Assembly (NCBI GenBank): GCA_903862595.1
Contig: CAIOYO010000101.1
Span: 1 to 37,373, forward strand
Source: an uncultured Opitutaceae bacterium
GTDB taxonomy: Bacteria > Verrucomicrobiota > Verrucomicrobiia > Opitutales > Opitutaceae
Direction: 5' to 3'
DNA: 37,373 bases
In this document: in pieces, positions 1-7,754 of the stretch
How positions within the stretch are numbered: position 1 is the stretch's first letter
Layout: the number at the start of each line of letters is the position of its first letter
The notes under the pieces: model-generated
Database searches by the model: none
What the model was told of the DNA's origin: nothing
The model's input: the letters and a program-made list of their open reading frames with translations, nothing else
Position numbers and translations under genes: made by a program

Positions 1-207
1 GACCTCCTCGGGGTGGACGGTGTGCCCTGTGGCGGCGTGAGCGGCGACGATGTCTTTGAGGGAATCGCGGTTGCGCGAAGCGATCACCACGGTGGCACCC
101 GCGGCGACCAAGGCGTCGATCAAGGCGGGTCCGAGCAGTCCGGTGCCGCCGAATTGAACGACGACCTTGCCTTGCAGGGTCAGGGGGAGCGGAGCTTGGT
201 CAGACAT
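1..207 (-). CDS. SDR-type oxidoreductase, N-terminal part (cut by window edge)
   Basis: Only the first 69 codons lie in the window; the rest is to the left. The reverse-strand reading starts MSDQAPLPLTLQGKVVVQFG and has a Rossmann nucleotide-binding turn, GGTGLLG, at about residues 20-26, followed by a helix and VVIASRNRDSL, as in short-chain dehydrogenases/reductases. This fits NAD(P)-dependent oxidation of a sugar, sugar acid or aldehyde in the cytoplasm. The ATG at 205-207 lies just upstream of the TGA (200-202) of the preceding aldolase gene, so the reading frames overlap by 8 bases and translation is probably coupled. As the last visible gene of the leftward series 4292-1 it likely belongs to the same catabolic pathway. 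The substrate cannot be read, and the catalytic Tyr-Lys region is outside the window. Confidence 0.75.
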   Translation of the reverse strand, partial: MSDQAPLPLTLQGKVVVQFGGTGLLGPALIDALVAAGATVVIASRNRDSLKDIVAAHAATGHTVHPEEV

Positions 208-1021
208 AGGGGGAACGGACCGCAGGTTTCGTGGCGGCAGGCAGGGTGTCGATGTGGCCACGCAGGACATCGAGACGTTGTTTCGTGTAGCCGGAAAGTG
301 CGATCACGTCGGCGCCGATGCTGAAGACCCGGAAGCCCTCGTCGACCATCTCGGTGAACGGCGCGTAGAGGCCGGCGGCCATGCAGAACTTTCCCGAGGC
401 TTTGCACGCCGCGGCGACCCGGCGGCGGGCCGCGACGACCGTCGGATGATCGAGCTGGCCGACGTGTCCGATGCGGTGGCTGAAGTCGCCCGGCCCAAAA
501 AGGATGCCGTCGAAGCCCGGCACGGCGCAGATCTTCTCGACGTTCTCGAGCGCCTCCGGGGATTCGATCTGGAGAATGACGATCTTCTCGCGGTTGGAGT
601 GCGCCAAGTATTCGGGAGCTGGTACGAGGCAGAACTGGCCGTCGATGTTGCCGCCATCGAGGGCGCGGCGCCCGACCGGGTGAAAGCGCACCCAGTCGAC
701 GATCTGCCGCGCCTCGTCGGCGTCCGCGACGTGCGGCACGATGATGCCGGCGGCATCCATCTCGAACGGCTTGATGTAGTCGCTGTAACTTCCCTTGGCG
801 ACGCGCACCAGCGCGTCGATATTGTGGATTCGCGCGGCGCGGATTTGGTTCTCCAAACCGATCCAGTCGTTTGGCACGTGCTCCGTGCAGAGCCACACCC
901 CGTCGACACCGCAGAGACCGGCGATTTCCACGACCCGTGGGTCGGAAAGGTTGATCTTGAGCAGCGAGGGAATCTGGCCCTCGCGGAGAAGTCGGAGAAT
1001 GCGGCTGGGACGTAGTTGCAT
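200..1021 (-). CDS. HpcH/HpaI-family class II aldolase (2-keto-3-deoxy acid aldolase type)
   Basis: This 273-residue protein matches the metal-dependent pyruvate aldolases of the HpcH/HpaI family, which cleave 2-keto-3-deoxy acids to pyruvate plus an aldehyde (HpcH, GarL and RhmA are relatives). The expected active-site residues are visible: His48 in CTEH, Arg73 in LVRVAKG, and metal ligands Glu153 (LQIES) and Asp179 (FGPGDFS). Length is close to the usual 250-270. The ATG at 1019-1021 follows the upstream Gfo/Idh/MocA gene by 30 bases, and the 3' end overlaps the next gene by 8 bases, so it sits inside an operon. Together with the enolase-superfamily protein at 7751-8965 it suggests dehydration then aldol cleavage of a sugar acid. 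Family call is firm; substrate is inference. Citrate-lyase beta-like proteins share the fold but fit less well. Confidence 0.88.
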   Translation of the reverse strand: MQLRPSRILRLLREGQIPSLLKINLSDPRVVEIAGLCGVDGVWLCTEHVPNDWIGLENQIRAARIHNIDALVRVAKGSYSDYIKPFEMDAAGIIVPHVADADEARQIVDWVRFHPVGRRALDGGNIDGQFCLVPAPEYLAHSNREKIVILQIESPEALENVEKICAVPGFDGILFGPGDFSHRIGHVGQLDHPTVVAARRRVAAACKASGKFCMAAGLYAPFTEMVDEGFRVFSIGADVIALSGYTKQRLDVLRGHIDTLPAATKPAVRSPYV

Positions 1022-1051
1022 GAGGAAAGGTCTAGGGAGTGGCGGGAAACA

Positions 1052-2020
1052 TCAGCGCGGGCCGATCTCGGAGAGCGCGACCTCGCGACCGCCGGATTCT
1101 CGGCTGCGGATGCCGGCGATGACGAGCTTCATCAGCTCGACCGTCTCGCTGAAAGGGTAGGGGTGAACGCCTGAGCGGAGGTAGCCGATGAAGGCCTCCA
1201 GCTGGGCACGGAACGCGTAGTACGAATCGCTGGAGGCGGTCTGCACGCGGCCGGCCGTCCCGCAGAGCTGCAGCACGCCGAAGCTGCCGTACATATCGGC
1301 GGACGCGACCACGACTACATCAACCTCTCGGCGGTGGGTGAGGTGCACCACGTTGCGGGCGGCCGTGCCCGTGTTGCGCACGGTGAGGAAGCCGGGCCCG
1401 AGGATCGGGTAGACGGCCTCGAGTGCGTGGATCCCGTAGGTTTCCCAGCTCTTGGCCGTGGTGATGCTGACGAAGCGGAGGTCGCCGAGGTCGCGGGTCG
1501 AATGGCGGTAGGGCATGAACTCCTTCGTGTAGCGCATGCTGCTGGAGGACATGATGGGTAGGCCCTGCTCGACCCAGTGCACGAACGTCTTCAGGTCGGG
1601 CTCGTTGTCGGTGAGCGGCTTGTCGATGAAGACCGGAAGGCCGGCCTCTACGAAAGGCCTAGCGCGTTCAACGTGCTCGTGTCCGATGTCGGTGGCGATG
1701 ATCACCGCGTCGACATGCCCGATGACGTCGGTGGGCTTGTCAACGACGTGGGGAATGAGCGAGCAGCGGGCGACATGCTCGGCGGAGAAGCCGCCGTTGC
1801 CGGCGCAATGGATGTGGGTGACGCGCGCCCCGGGGATCGCGACCGTCGCGGCGGGCTCCTTGTTCAGGTAAGCGGGAATGCCCGGAAACGGACACTCCTT
1901 GGTCATCAGCTCGCGGTCATAACCGTTGAACAGGGCGCTCCAGGAGTACGGATGGCCGTTGCCAACCGTCGAGCCGAGCATGGCGAGACGGATGTCTTGG
2001 GGATTGCGGACGAGGGGCAT
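1052..2020 (-). CDS. Gfo/Idh/MocA family oxidoreductase
   Basis: This 322-residue cytoplasmic protein belongs to the Gfo/Idh/MocA group of NAD(P)-dependent dehydrogenases, which typically oxidise or reduce sugars, inositols and related polyols. Support comes from the N-terminal Rossmann strand (RLAMLGSTVGNG), the segment VDAVIIATDIGHEHVERA, and FIDKPLTDN near residue 133, the position of the family's EKP motif. Two points differ from a textbook member: the first glycine loop reads LGSTVGNG rather than GxGxxG, and the EKP motif is DKP. The C-terminal part has the usual sheet and ends after an arginine-rich tail. The gene follows the di-iron ferritin-like gene by 13 bases and precedes the aldolase by 30, so all are probably co-transcribed. 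Substrate is unknown. Confidence 0.85.
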   Translation of the reverse strand: MPLVRNPQDIRLAMLGSTVGNGHPYSWSALFNGYDRELMTKECPFPGIPAYLNKEPAATVAIPGARVTHIHCAGNGGFSAEHVARCSLIPHVVDKPTDVIGHVDAVIIATDIGHEHVERARPFVEAGLPVFIDKPLTDNEPDLKTFVHWVEQGLPIMSSSSMRYTKEFMPYRHSTRDLGDLRFVSITTAKSWETYGIHALEAVYPILGPGFLTVRNTGTAARNVVHLTHRREVDVVVVASADMYGSFGVLQLCGTAGRVQTASSDSYYAFRAQLEAFIGYLRSGVHPYPFSETVELMKLVIAGIRSRESGGREVALSEIGPR

Positions 2021-2033
2021 GAAAAAGAAAGGG

Positions 2034-3272
2034 TTACTCGACGTTGAGGGGTAGCTTGCCGGAGCGGTACTGGCTCTCCCAGACTTTGAGTGCGTCGGCG
2101 GTGTAGGTGTCGACGGAGCGCTTCTCGCCGATGTGACGGAGCATCTCCGGAAGCCAGCGGTGGCCGAAGCGCACGTGCTGCGTCTCGTCGGCGATGTCGT
2201 AGCGCACGAACTGCTCGCTCAAGCGGTCACCCGACTTCTCGTGAGCCTCGACGCGGCGATGGCGGTAGGGAAAGGCGTGGACCTCGTTGCCCATCGTGAG
2301 CATGCAATACTGCATCACCGGCGGGAACTGGCAGCGCCAGCGAAAGACCTGCAGGTACTGCGGACTCTGGAAGGGGTCGAGGCCGTTGCGGCGCATCCAC
2401 TCGTAGCCCATCAGGCAGTGCCGCACCTCGTCGTAGAGATGGCGTGCGCTGTCGAACTGGAACTCCCACGGCATGTCGCGCAGTCCGTAGAGCACGACGG
2501 CGACCGTCTCCGCCGCCAGCATCTCCGTGGAATAACGTTCGAACTCCTCAATGGTGTGGGCGCGGTAATCTTCCTCAGGGGGCATCACGGCAAAGTCGGC
2601 GCCACGATTGGTGAAGCGGGCGTCGCGGGCGGCCTCGCGCGGCGGGGTGAACTCCTGGCGCTCGGGCGGTGGGGTCGGCGCGGCGGCCCGAGGGCCGGTG
2701 CCGGACACGCCTCCGGAGGCGTCAAGGAGCGCCTGGACGTAGCGTTCCCACGCGGTGGCGGCGGCTGAGCCCGCGCCTTCCGCCTCGGCAGCGGTGAGCA
2801 GCGGGAGTACCCGTTCCTGCTGCGAGCGCAGATCGAGCAAGGCATGCTTGATCGCGTAGACGCTGGGCAGATCGCTGTTCGGGAACGTAGCGGTCTCGTG
2901 GTCCGAGAGTGCTTTGATCAGTGCCGGGAGAACGACCCGGTAGATGCCCCGGACAAGCGCGTGCTCGTCGGGCGCGTGGCGCAACTCGGCCGCCAGACGC
3001 ACGAACGCCGCGTCGTCGGGGCGCTGGAACGCGGGCGACTGGATCTCGCGCAGTCGCAGGTAGAGCGCGTTCACGTGCAATGCGCATTCCCAAATGGTGC
3101 GCCCCACCTCGCACTTCGTCTCGAAGTGCCCCAACGCCGGCATCCACCCGGCGAGGACCTGCATGATTTCGTGTTCGAGAAAGCGGTAGCGGTTGAGCAG
3201 CCGGCGATTGGCGTCGATCGGCAGGGTGACCGCAACCGGAGCCGGGGACGTGGAGTCGGGGAGTGAGACCAT
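2034..3272 (-). CDS. Ferritin-like di-iron protein of unknown function
   Basis: I do not recognise a named function. This 412-residue protein has two helical parts joined by a Pro/Ala-rich linker (about 185-212). The C-terminal part carries a full E...ExxH...E...ExxH di-iron carboxylate set: Glu255 (LAAET), Glu282/His285 (DEVRH), Glu330 (MGNEV) and Glu363/His366 (DETQH). The N-terminal part is also helix-rich and acidic/His-containing (LEHEIMQ, ETKCEVG, WECALH) and could be a degenerate ferritin-like repeat. No signal peptide or membrane segment is visible. It resembles uncharacterised ferritin-like proteins (DUF455/MiaE-like in style), so oxygenase, peroxidase or demetallation activity is possible. 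It lies between two Gfo/Idh/MocA genes, 6 bases after one and 13 before the other, implying a shared operon and a role with them. Di-iron site: fairly sure; function: unknown. Confidence 0.72.
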   Translation of the reverse strand: MVSLPDSTSPAPVAVTLPIDANRRLLNRYRFLEHEIMQVLAGWMPALGHFETKCEVGRTIWECALHVNALYLRLREIQSPAFQRPDDAAFVRLAAELRHAPDEHALVRGIYRVVLPALIKALSDHETATFPNSDLPSVYAIKHALLDLRSQQERVLPLLTAAEAEGAGSAAATAWERYVQALLDASGGVSGTGPRAAAPTPPPERQEFTPPREAARDARFTNRGADFAVMPPEEDYRAHTIEEFERYSTEMLAAETVAVVLYGLRDMPWEFQFDSARHLYDEVRHCLMGYEWMRRNGLDPFQSPQYLQVFRWRCQFPPVMQYCMLTMGNEVHAFPYRHRRVEAHEKSGDRLSEQFVRYDIADETQHVRFGHRWLPEMLRHIGEKRSVDTYTADALKVWESQYRSGKLPLNVE

Positions 3273-3278
3273 GGGAAT

Positions 3279-4292
3279 TTACGAAGTGACGTTGGCGCAG
3301 TGGACGCGAACGCCCTGGTCCGCCGACGCGAGGGCGGCGAGATTGAACCGGAGTGTCTGCTCGGCCGCCTCGAGGGAACAAAGCGCAGTCGGACGTCCCT
3401 CCACGAGATCGAGGAAGCGATTGGCCTGCACGATGAAGAAGGTGTCGCGCTCCGCCGGGGGCATATCCTTCCACGTCCACGTGGTCTCGCCGAGGCGCTG
3501 GATGCCCCAGCGGCGCAGGTGGACCTCCATCCGCACGCTGCCGGCTTCCGCATTGAACTGCGTGAAGGACTCGTTGGGCGCCTGGAACTGGTTCATTGTG
3601 TAGTTAACCAGCACGTCGCCATGGCGCGCACAGAGGTTGATGGTGTCTTCGACCGTAACGTGGGCGAGCACCTGGTGGGCGCAGTCGCAGTACAGCGAGT
3701 CGGTCGGGCCGATCACACTTTCCATCCAGTTTGCGACGTGGGTGAGGCCGTCTTGGATCGCGCCGCCGCCGGTGGCTCGATCCTTGTAGTACGTCTTGTA
3801 GTATGGGACCGTGTGGGCCGGGCGGCAGGTCGGGAAGTGCTGGCCGCTGCTGTGAACCACCTGCTTGACCGCGCCGATGCCGCCGCCGCGGATGAAGTCT
3901 CGGACCTCGGAGTAAAGATCGTAGGAGTGGAGAACGTAGGCGACCGCGACACGCAGGCCTTTCGCGTCGCGGAGCTGGCGCAGTTCGGCTACTCCTGCGA
4001 ACGACTGCGAGAGCGGCTTCTCGATCAGGGCATGGCAGCCCGCTTCCAAGGCCTGGCGGGCCATTGGCACGTGCAAATGCGCCGGGGTGCAGATCACCAC
4101 CACCTGATGGCGTCCGGACGCCAACTCTGCCTTCCAGTCCGTGGCGGTCTTCACCCCGTAGGTTTGCGCCAGCGTAGCGAGGAGCGGTTCGCTGGTATCG
4201 CAGGCCGTGACGTGGGCGCGACCTGTTTTCTGAAAGCAGCGAAGGTGCCGTTCACCGATGCTGCCGCAACCGACGACAAGGACGGAAATCAT
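3279..4292 (-). CDS. Gfo/Idh/MocA family oxidoreductase
   Basis: A 337-residue NAD(P)-dependent oxidoreductase with a clear N-terminal Rossmann loop VVGCGSIGERH, the strand VVVICTPAHLH, and the family motif IEKPLSQS near residue 93. The second domain contains the substrate-side segment GGGAIQDGLTHVANW. The frame stays open for 76 more codons upstream, but that extension is Arg/Ser-rich and lies over the divergent regulatory gap. The start at 4290-4292 (MISVLVVGCG) puts the first beta strand at the N-terminus as usual for the family. It is the first gene of the leftward series, so its promoter should lie in 4293-4547. It probably oxidises or reduces the compound imported by the divergently transcribed receptor; the substrate is not readable. 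Confidence 0.87.
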   Translation of the reverse strand: MISVLVVGCGSIGERHLRCFQKTGRAHVTACDTSEPLLATLAQTYGVKTATDWKAELASGRHQVVVICTPAHLHVPMARQALEAGCHALIEKPLSQSFAGVAELRQLRDAKGLRVAVAYVLHSYDLYSEVRDFIRGGGIGAVKQVVHSSGQHFPTCRPAHTVPYYKTYYKDRATGGGAIQDGLTHVANWMESVIGPTDSLYCDCAHQVLAHVTVEDTINLCARHGDVLVNYTMNQFQAPNESFTQFNAEAGSVRMEVHLRRWGIQRLGETTWTWKDMPPAERDTFFIVQANRFLDLVEGRPTALCSLEAAEQTLRFNLAALASADQGVRVHCANVTS

Positions 4293-4364
4293 GAGCTCAG
4301 GAGTAGGAGAGTGGGAGTAATGTTCAAGACGAACGAACAGAGCGGCAGGGTGCCATCGATCGCG

Positions 4365-4372
4365 GTGTATAC
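4365..4372 (+). promoter_or_regulatory. Candidate operator site A (GTGTATAC)
   Basis: The octamer GTGTATAC, continuing to TGTATACA (4366-4373), is a perfect 8-base palindrome in its core. It lies about 75 bases upstream of the start of the leftward oxidoreductase gene, a plausible position for an operator. An inverted second copy is at 4505-4512. The binding protein is not known. Confidence 0.35.
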
Positions 4373-4504
4373 AAGAGGATTTTCGGATTCCGGCTCCTGC
4401 GAGGGCCTCTTCTCTGCGGTTTGCCGCGCGCTTTCTTTGCAAGGTCGATCGACGACTGCCGCCCGTCGCTTTCGATTTGACTCCCCAAAAGAGAGGGTGA
4501 ATTC

Positions 4505-4512
4505 GTATACAC
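4505..4512 (-). promoter_or_regulatory. Candidate operator site B (GTGTATAC on the minus strand)
   Basis: GTATACAC on the plus strand is the exact reverse complement of site A. It ends 35 bases before the receptor ATG at 4548, where a repressor could block transcription start. The pair, one near each divergent gene, is what makes chance less likely. Confidence 0.35.
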
Positions 4513-4547
4513 GCGCCCACTGATACCCGTCATGGCGCAGCAAACCT

Positions 4548-6737
4548 ATGAACCAAATCACCCGTCGCAGCGCTTTCGCGCGCCGCGCCTGTCAGATCGT
4601 CACCGCGCTGGCTGCGGTTTCCGTAGCGGCTAACGCTCAGACCACCCCCGCAGCCTCCTCCGGCCCGAAGGAAGAGGTCGTGGCGCTATCGAAGTTCGAA
4701 GTCTCAACCACGCAGGGCAAAGGCTACGTGGCGACAAATGCCGCCAGCGGCTTCAAGACCAACCAAGAGCTCATCAAGATCCCGCAGTCCGTTACGGTTG
4801 TAACGCGCGACTTGATTGACGACATTGGCGCCACGCGGACCTCCGACGTGCTGCAGTACGCCGGCGCGTCGCAATTCTACCGCGGCGAGTCCATCCGCCT
4901 CCGCGGTGCGCGCACGCTGAATCCCTACATGGACGACGCGATCGAGAACGTGCCGTACAGCGACAACGTCAACATCGACTCTTACGAAGTCATCCGCGGT
5001 CCGGCGGGCGTACTGTACGCGAATGCCGGCGTGGCAGGCGTGGTCCTCAAGTCGACCAAGAAGCCGCTGCCGTACTCGATGAACAAGGTCAGCTTCTCCA
5101 TCAAGGACTGGGGTCAGCATCGCACGGAGCTCGATTCGACCGGTCCGGTCGGCAATCTCGGCGACGCCAAGGTGTCGTACCGGGTCGCTGCTGCCTACCA
5201 GGATGGTGATGCCTACTTCAAGAACGTCGAGGATCAGCGCTTCGCGGTGCATCCCACGATTCAGGTCGACCTGAAGAACACCACGGTGCGTGCCGCGATC
5301 GACTATGTCGACGTCACCAGCATCGCCGGTGGACAGAACTTCGTGATGCCGGACGGCAAGCTCTACGTCGGCGCGGGTCGCAATGAGGCCTACTATCCGA
5401 AGGGCGTCATGGAGAATCACAAGCAGGAGCGCCAGCGCCTCGCGATCCTCCATCGCTTTGGCGATGGCTGGGAAGCGAAGTTTTCCGCGTCTCACCTCAA
5501 GTACGTCCGCCACGGCACCAATGTGCTGCCGAACAACCTGAATCTCCAGACCGGCCTCTTCAACCTGTTCGCCCGTCGTAACTACCAGCGCCAGGAGAAC
5601 TGGGTGGTCAACGGCGACGTGCTGGGTAACTACAACATCGGCCCGATCGCCAATCAGAGCGCGGCCGGGTTCACCCTGACCGACGAAGTCAACCGTGCGT
5701 CGTTCCTCAACAACGCTGGTTTCGGCGTGCAGGGCTTCCCGATCGCCAATCCGCAGATGGACCGGGTCGTCGTTCCGACGTATGACTCCTACGGCCCTCC
5801 CTCCGCCGTCGGCAGCTGGACGAACAATCGTCGCTCGACCTACTACTACCAGCACCAGGCTGACCTCATCAAGGACCGCCTCATCGTCGTCGCCGGCGTG
5901 AGCGCTGCAGGCCTCCAAATCAACGACGTGCCGGCGGTCACCGCCCGCACGACGGCCGGTGGCACCCGCATCGTGAACTTCGATGAGAACCTCCGCCGCA
6001 TCGGTGTGGTGGTGAATGTCACGAAGGAGGTCGCTCTCTACGCGCTCGACTCGACGACGTTCGCCCCCCAGGGCAACAGCAATACCCGTGACATCAACGG
6101 CGTGCTGCTCCCGGCGCAGGTCGGCTCGGGCAAGGAATACGGCCTCAAGACGTCGCTGTTCGACGGTCGTCTCTCGGCCACGCTGGCGAGCTTCGAGATG
6201 GAGCTCACCAATGTTGCCGTGCTGCAGGGCGGTCTGAGCCCGATCACCAGCCAGCCGTTCTTCATCGCCAGCGGTCTCCAGATCCAGAAGGGCTGGGACG
6301 CGACGATCGCGTACTCGCCGATCCCGGAGTGGCAGATCCTCGTCACGGCCTTCGATGGCTCGGTCAAGGATCAGAACGGCGCGACCGTGAACAACACGTA
6401 CGACAACATGTACTCGTTCTTCACGCGCTACGAATTCAGCCAAGGCAGCCTGAAGAACTTCAGCTTCGGCGGCGGCGGTTCGAAGACCGGTGGCAACATC
6501 TTCACCAGCCTCGGCGGTTACACGTTCCCGACGGGCGTGACGCCGGCCCCGATCACGCTGGAGTCGGTCTGGAACATGACCGCCTTCGCGGCCTACAAGA
6601 TCAACAAGAACTGGACGGTGCGGATGAACATCGAGAACCTCCTCGACAAGACGTTCGCGCTGGGTGCGCAGACGCCGATCTACGTCGACGCGGCTCCGCC
6701 CCGGACGTTCCAGTTCAGCGCGGTCTACAAGTTCTAA
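4548..6737 (+). CDS. TonB-dependent outer-membrane receptor
   Basis: This 729-residue protein should form an outer-membrane beta-barrel importing a ligand with energy from TonB-ExbBD. It has a cleavable signal peptide (RR-containing n-region, hydrophobic stretch to about residue 30, ANAQ), then a TonB-box-like EEVVALSKFEV near 46-56. The plug domain follows, with KIPQSVTVVTRDLIDD, SIRLRGARTLNPYMDD and EVIRGPAGVLYANAGVAGVV. The barrel ends in a phenylalanine (QFSAVYKF), the usual outer-membrane assembly signal, preceded by MNIENLLDKTF. It is shorter than many Opitutaceae receptors (commonly 800-1100 residues in my experience), with no visible break. It is transcribed away from the oxidoreductase operon and is closed by a strong hairpin at 6804, so it is probably expressed more strongly than the genes behind it. 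The ligand is likely a carbohydrate by context; a siderophore cannot be excluded. Confidence 0.93.
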   Translation: MNQITRRSAFARRACQIVTALAAVSVAANAQTTPAASSGPKEEVVALSKFEVSTTQGKGYVATNAASGFKTNQELIKIPQSVTVVTRDLIDDIGATRTSDVLQYAGASQFYRGESIRLRGARTLNPYMDDAIENVPYSDNVNIDSYEVIRGPAGVLYANAGVAGVVLKSTKKPLPYSMNKVSFSIKDWGQHRTELDSTGPVGNLGDAKVSYRVAAAYQDGDAYFKNVEDQRFAVHPTIQVDLKNTTVRAAIDYVDVTSIAGGQNFVMPDGKLYVGAGRNEAYYPKGVMENHKQERQRLAILHRFGDGWEAKFSASHLKYVRHGTNVLPNNLNLQTGLFNLFARRNYQRQENWVVNGDVLGNYNIGPIANQSAAGFTLTDEVNRASFLNNAGFGVQGFPIANPQMDRVVVPTYDSYGPPSAVGSWTNNRRSTYYYQHQADLIKDRLIVVAGVSAAGLQINDVPAVTARTTAGGTRIVNFDENLRRIGVVVNVTKEVALYALDSTTFAPQGNSNTRDINGVLLPAQVGSGKEYGLKTSLFDGRLSATLASFEMELTNVAVLQGGLSPITSQPFFIASGLQIQKGWDATIAYSPIPEWQILVTAFDGSVKDQNGATVNNTYDNMYSFFTRYEFSQGSLKNFSFGGGGSKTGGNIFTSLGGYTFPTGVTPAPITLESVWNMTAFAAYKINKNWTVRMNIENLLDKTFALGAQTPIYVDAAPPRTFQFSAVYKF

Positions 6738-6803
6738 CGCACCTCCAGGGCTCGCTGGCTCAAGCATGATCCACGGCCCTGATCGTTTGCGCTGTTTGTG
6801 AGC

Positions 6804-6840
6804 AACGGCCGGAGACGCGAGTCTCCGGCCGTTCCATTTT
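6804..6840 (+). terminator. Rho-independent terminator after the TonB receptor
   Basis: A perfect 13-base-pair stem (6804-6816 with 6821-6833, AACGGCCGGAGAC / GTCTCCGGCCGTT) closes a GCGA tetraloop, a GNRA-type loop, and is followed by CCATTTT. It lies 66 bases after the receptor stop and 30 bases before the ATG of the next gene. It should separate the receptor from the downstream enzyme genes, or attenuate read-through into them. Confidence 0.8.
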
Positions 6841-6863
6841 CTGGGTTCGTCCCACCCCCCGCC

Positions 6864-7754
6864 ATGCCACCGCGTCGCCGCACTCCTCCACGCCACCAGG
6901 CGTCCGGGCCTGCCGTCGCATCGCGTCCACTCTGGCTCTTCGCCACGCTTTGGTCGCTGCGCCAGTATCCGACCGCAAAGCGCGAGTGGAGCTGGGAGCG
7001 CAAGTTCCAGGCGATCCGCGCGGCCGGCTTCGACGGGATATTCTCGCCGCCGAGGTCCGAGTTGGCGGACCGGGGCGACCTTCGTTACCTCGCGGTCACC
7101 AGCCTGGGTCCCGGCATGGACGCGGTCGCGCCGTTCCGCGCGGCCAAGGATCTGGGCGCAGTCGCCATCGACGTCCAACTCGGCGATTACGACTCGCCGT
7201 TGGCGGACATGGTGGAGCTGACCGCACACCTCGCTTCGGTCTCGCGTGACGTCGGGCTGCCGTTCGCCGTCGAGACGCATCGGGACACGTTCACGGAGAC
7301 GCCCGAGGCGACACTCGCCTTGGAACGGGGCTTTCGTGCGCGCACCGGGCACGTCCTGCCGCTCTGTCTAGATCACTCACACTTTGCGGTGGTTCGTCAT
7401 CTGGCCCCGGGAACGTTCTGGGAGCGCCTGCGCGAGCCTCGCGAACTGCTGGAGTCGGCGTCGCAGTTCCACCTCCGCCCGTTCAACGGTCACCATTGCC
7501 AGATCCCCGTGCTCGATGCGCGGGGCCGGCGCACCCCGGAGTACCGCGAGTGGCTGAACTATGCCCAGTCGCTTCTTGCGTACCTGAGGAATTCGCCCAG
7601 TCGCGATCCCGTGCTCGCGGTCCCGGAGCTCGGGCACGCCGCTCCGTCGTACGGCCTGAGCTGCTTTGGTGACACGTGGGCCGACGCCTGTGCCGTGCAA
7701 CGTGACCTGCGCGCCCGGTGGCGCGATCCCTCTCTTTCAGTCCTCTCCCCATGA
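6864..7754 (+). CDS. Xylose-isomerase-like TIM barrel protein (sugar isomerase/epimerase family)
   Basis: This 296-residue protein resembles the sugar phosphate isomerase/epimerase (AP endonuclease 2-like) TIM barrels. Visible features are WERKFQAIRAAGFDGIF near residue 45, LGPGMDAVAPFRAAKDLGA, and candidate metal ligands Glu137 (AVETHRDT), Asp170/His171 (LCLDHSHF), His203 (FHLRPFNGHH) and a glutamate in AVPELGH. The frame is open from 6798, but that start falls on the terminator hairpin at 6804-6833, so I use the ATG at 6864. No good ribosome site is seen. The stop TGA (7752-7754) overlaps the next ATG (7751) in ATGA, so translation of the two genes is coupled. A role in isomerising the imported sugar is inferred from neighbours; the exact reaction is unknown. 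Confidence 0.75.
   Translation: MPPRRRTPPRHQASGPAVASRPLWLFATLWSLRQYPTAKREWSWERKFQAIRAAGFDGIFSPPRSELADRGDLRYLAVTSLGPGMDAVAPFRAAKDLGAVAIDVQLGDYDSPLADMVELTAHLASVSRDVGLPFAVETHRDTFTETPEATLALERGFRARTGHVLPLCLDHSHFAVVRHLAPGTFWERLREPRELLESASQFHLRPFNGHHCQIPVLDARGRRTPEYREWLNYAQSLLAYLRNSPSRDPVLAVPELGHAAPSYGLSCFGDTWADACAVQRDLRARWRDPSLSVLSP

Larger units (their letters stand above)
4293..4547. promoter_or_regulatory. Divergent promoter/operator region of the catabolic cluster
   Basis: This 255-base gap separates the leftward oxidoreductase operon from the rightward receptor gene and must hold both promoters. It contains GTGTATAC at 4365-4372 and its reverse complement GTATACAC at 4505-4512, centres about 140 bases apart; each has a GTATAC palindrome at its core, a kind of half-site-rich sequence often bound by GntR-type repressors. 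A TTGACT at 4477-4482 resembles a -35 box, but no well-spaced -10 follows (TATACA is 23 bases away). No regulator gene is in the window. The paired arrangement suggests co-regulation of both arms, possibly by looping; this is inference. Confidence 0.5.

Noticed and set aside
4293-4520. N-terminal extension of the oxidoreductase at 3279-4292
   Set aside because: The extra 76 residues are Arg/Ser-rich, absent from the family, and overlie the divergent regulatory gap; the start at 4292 directly precedes the Rossmann strand.
4704-7352. Very long open frame (882 codons) on the minus strand across the TonB receptor
   Set aside because: It is antisense to a clear receptor gene, is rich in Arg/Val/Asp as expected from the complement of high-GC codons, and shows no recognisable domain.
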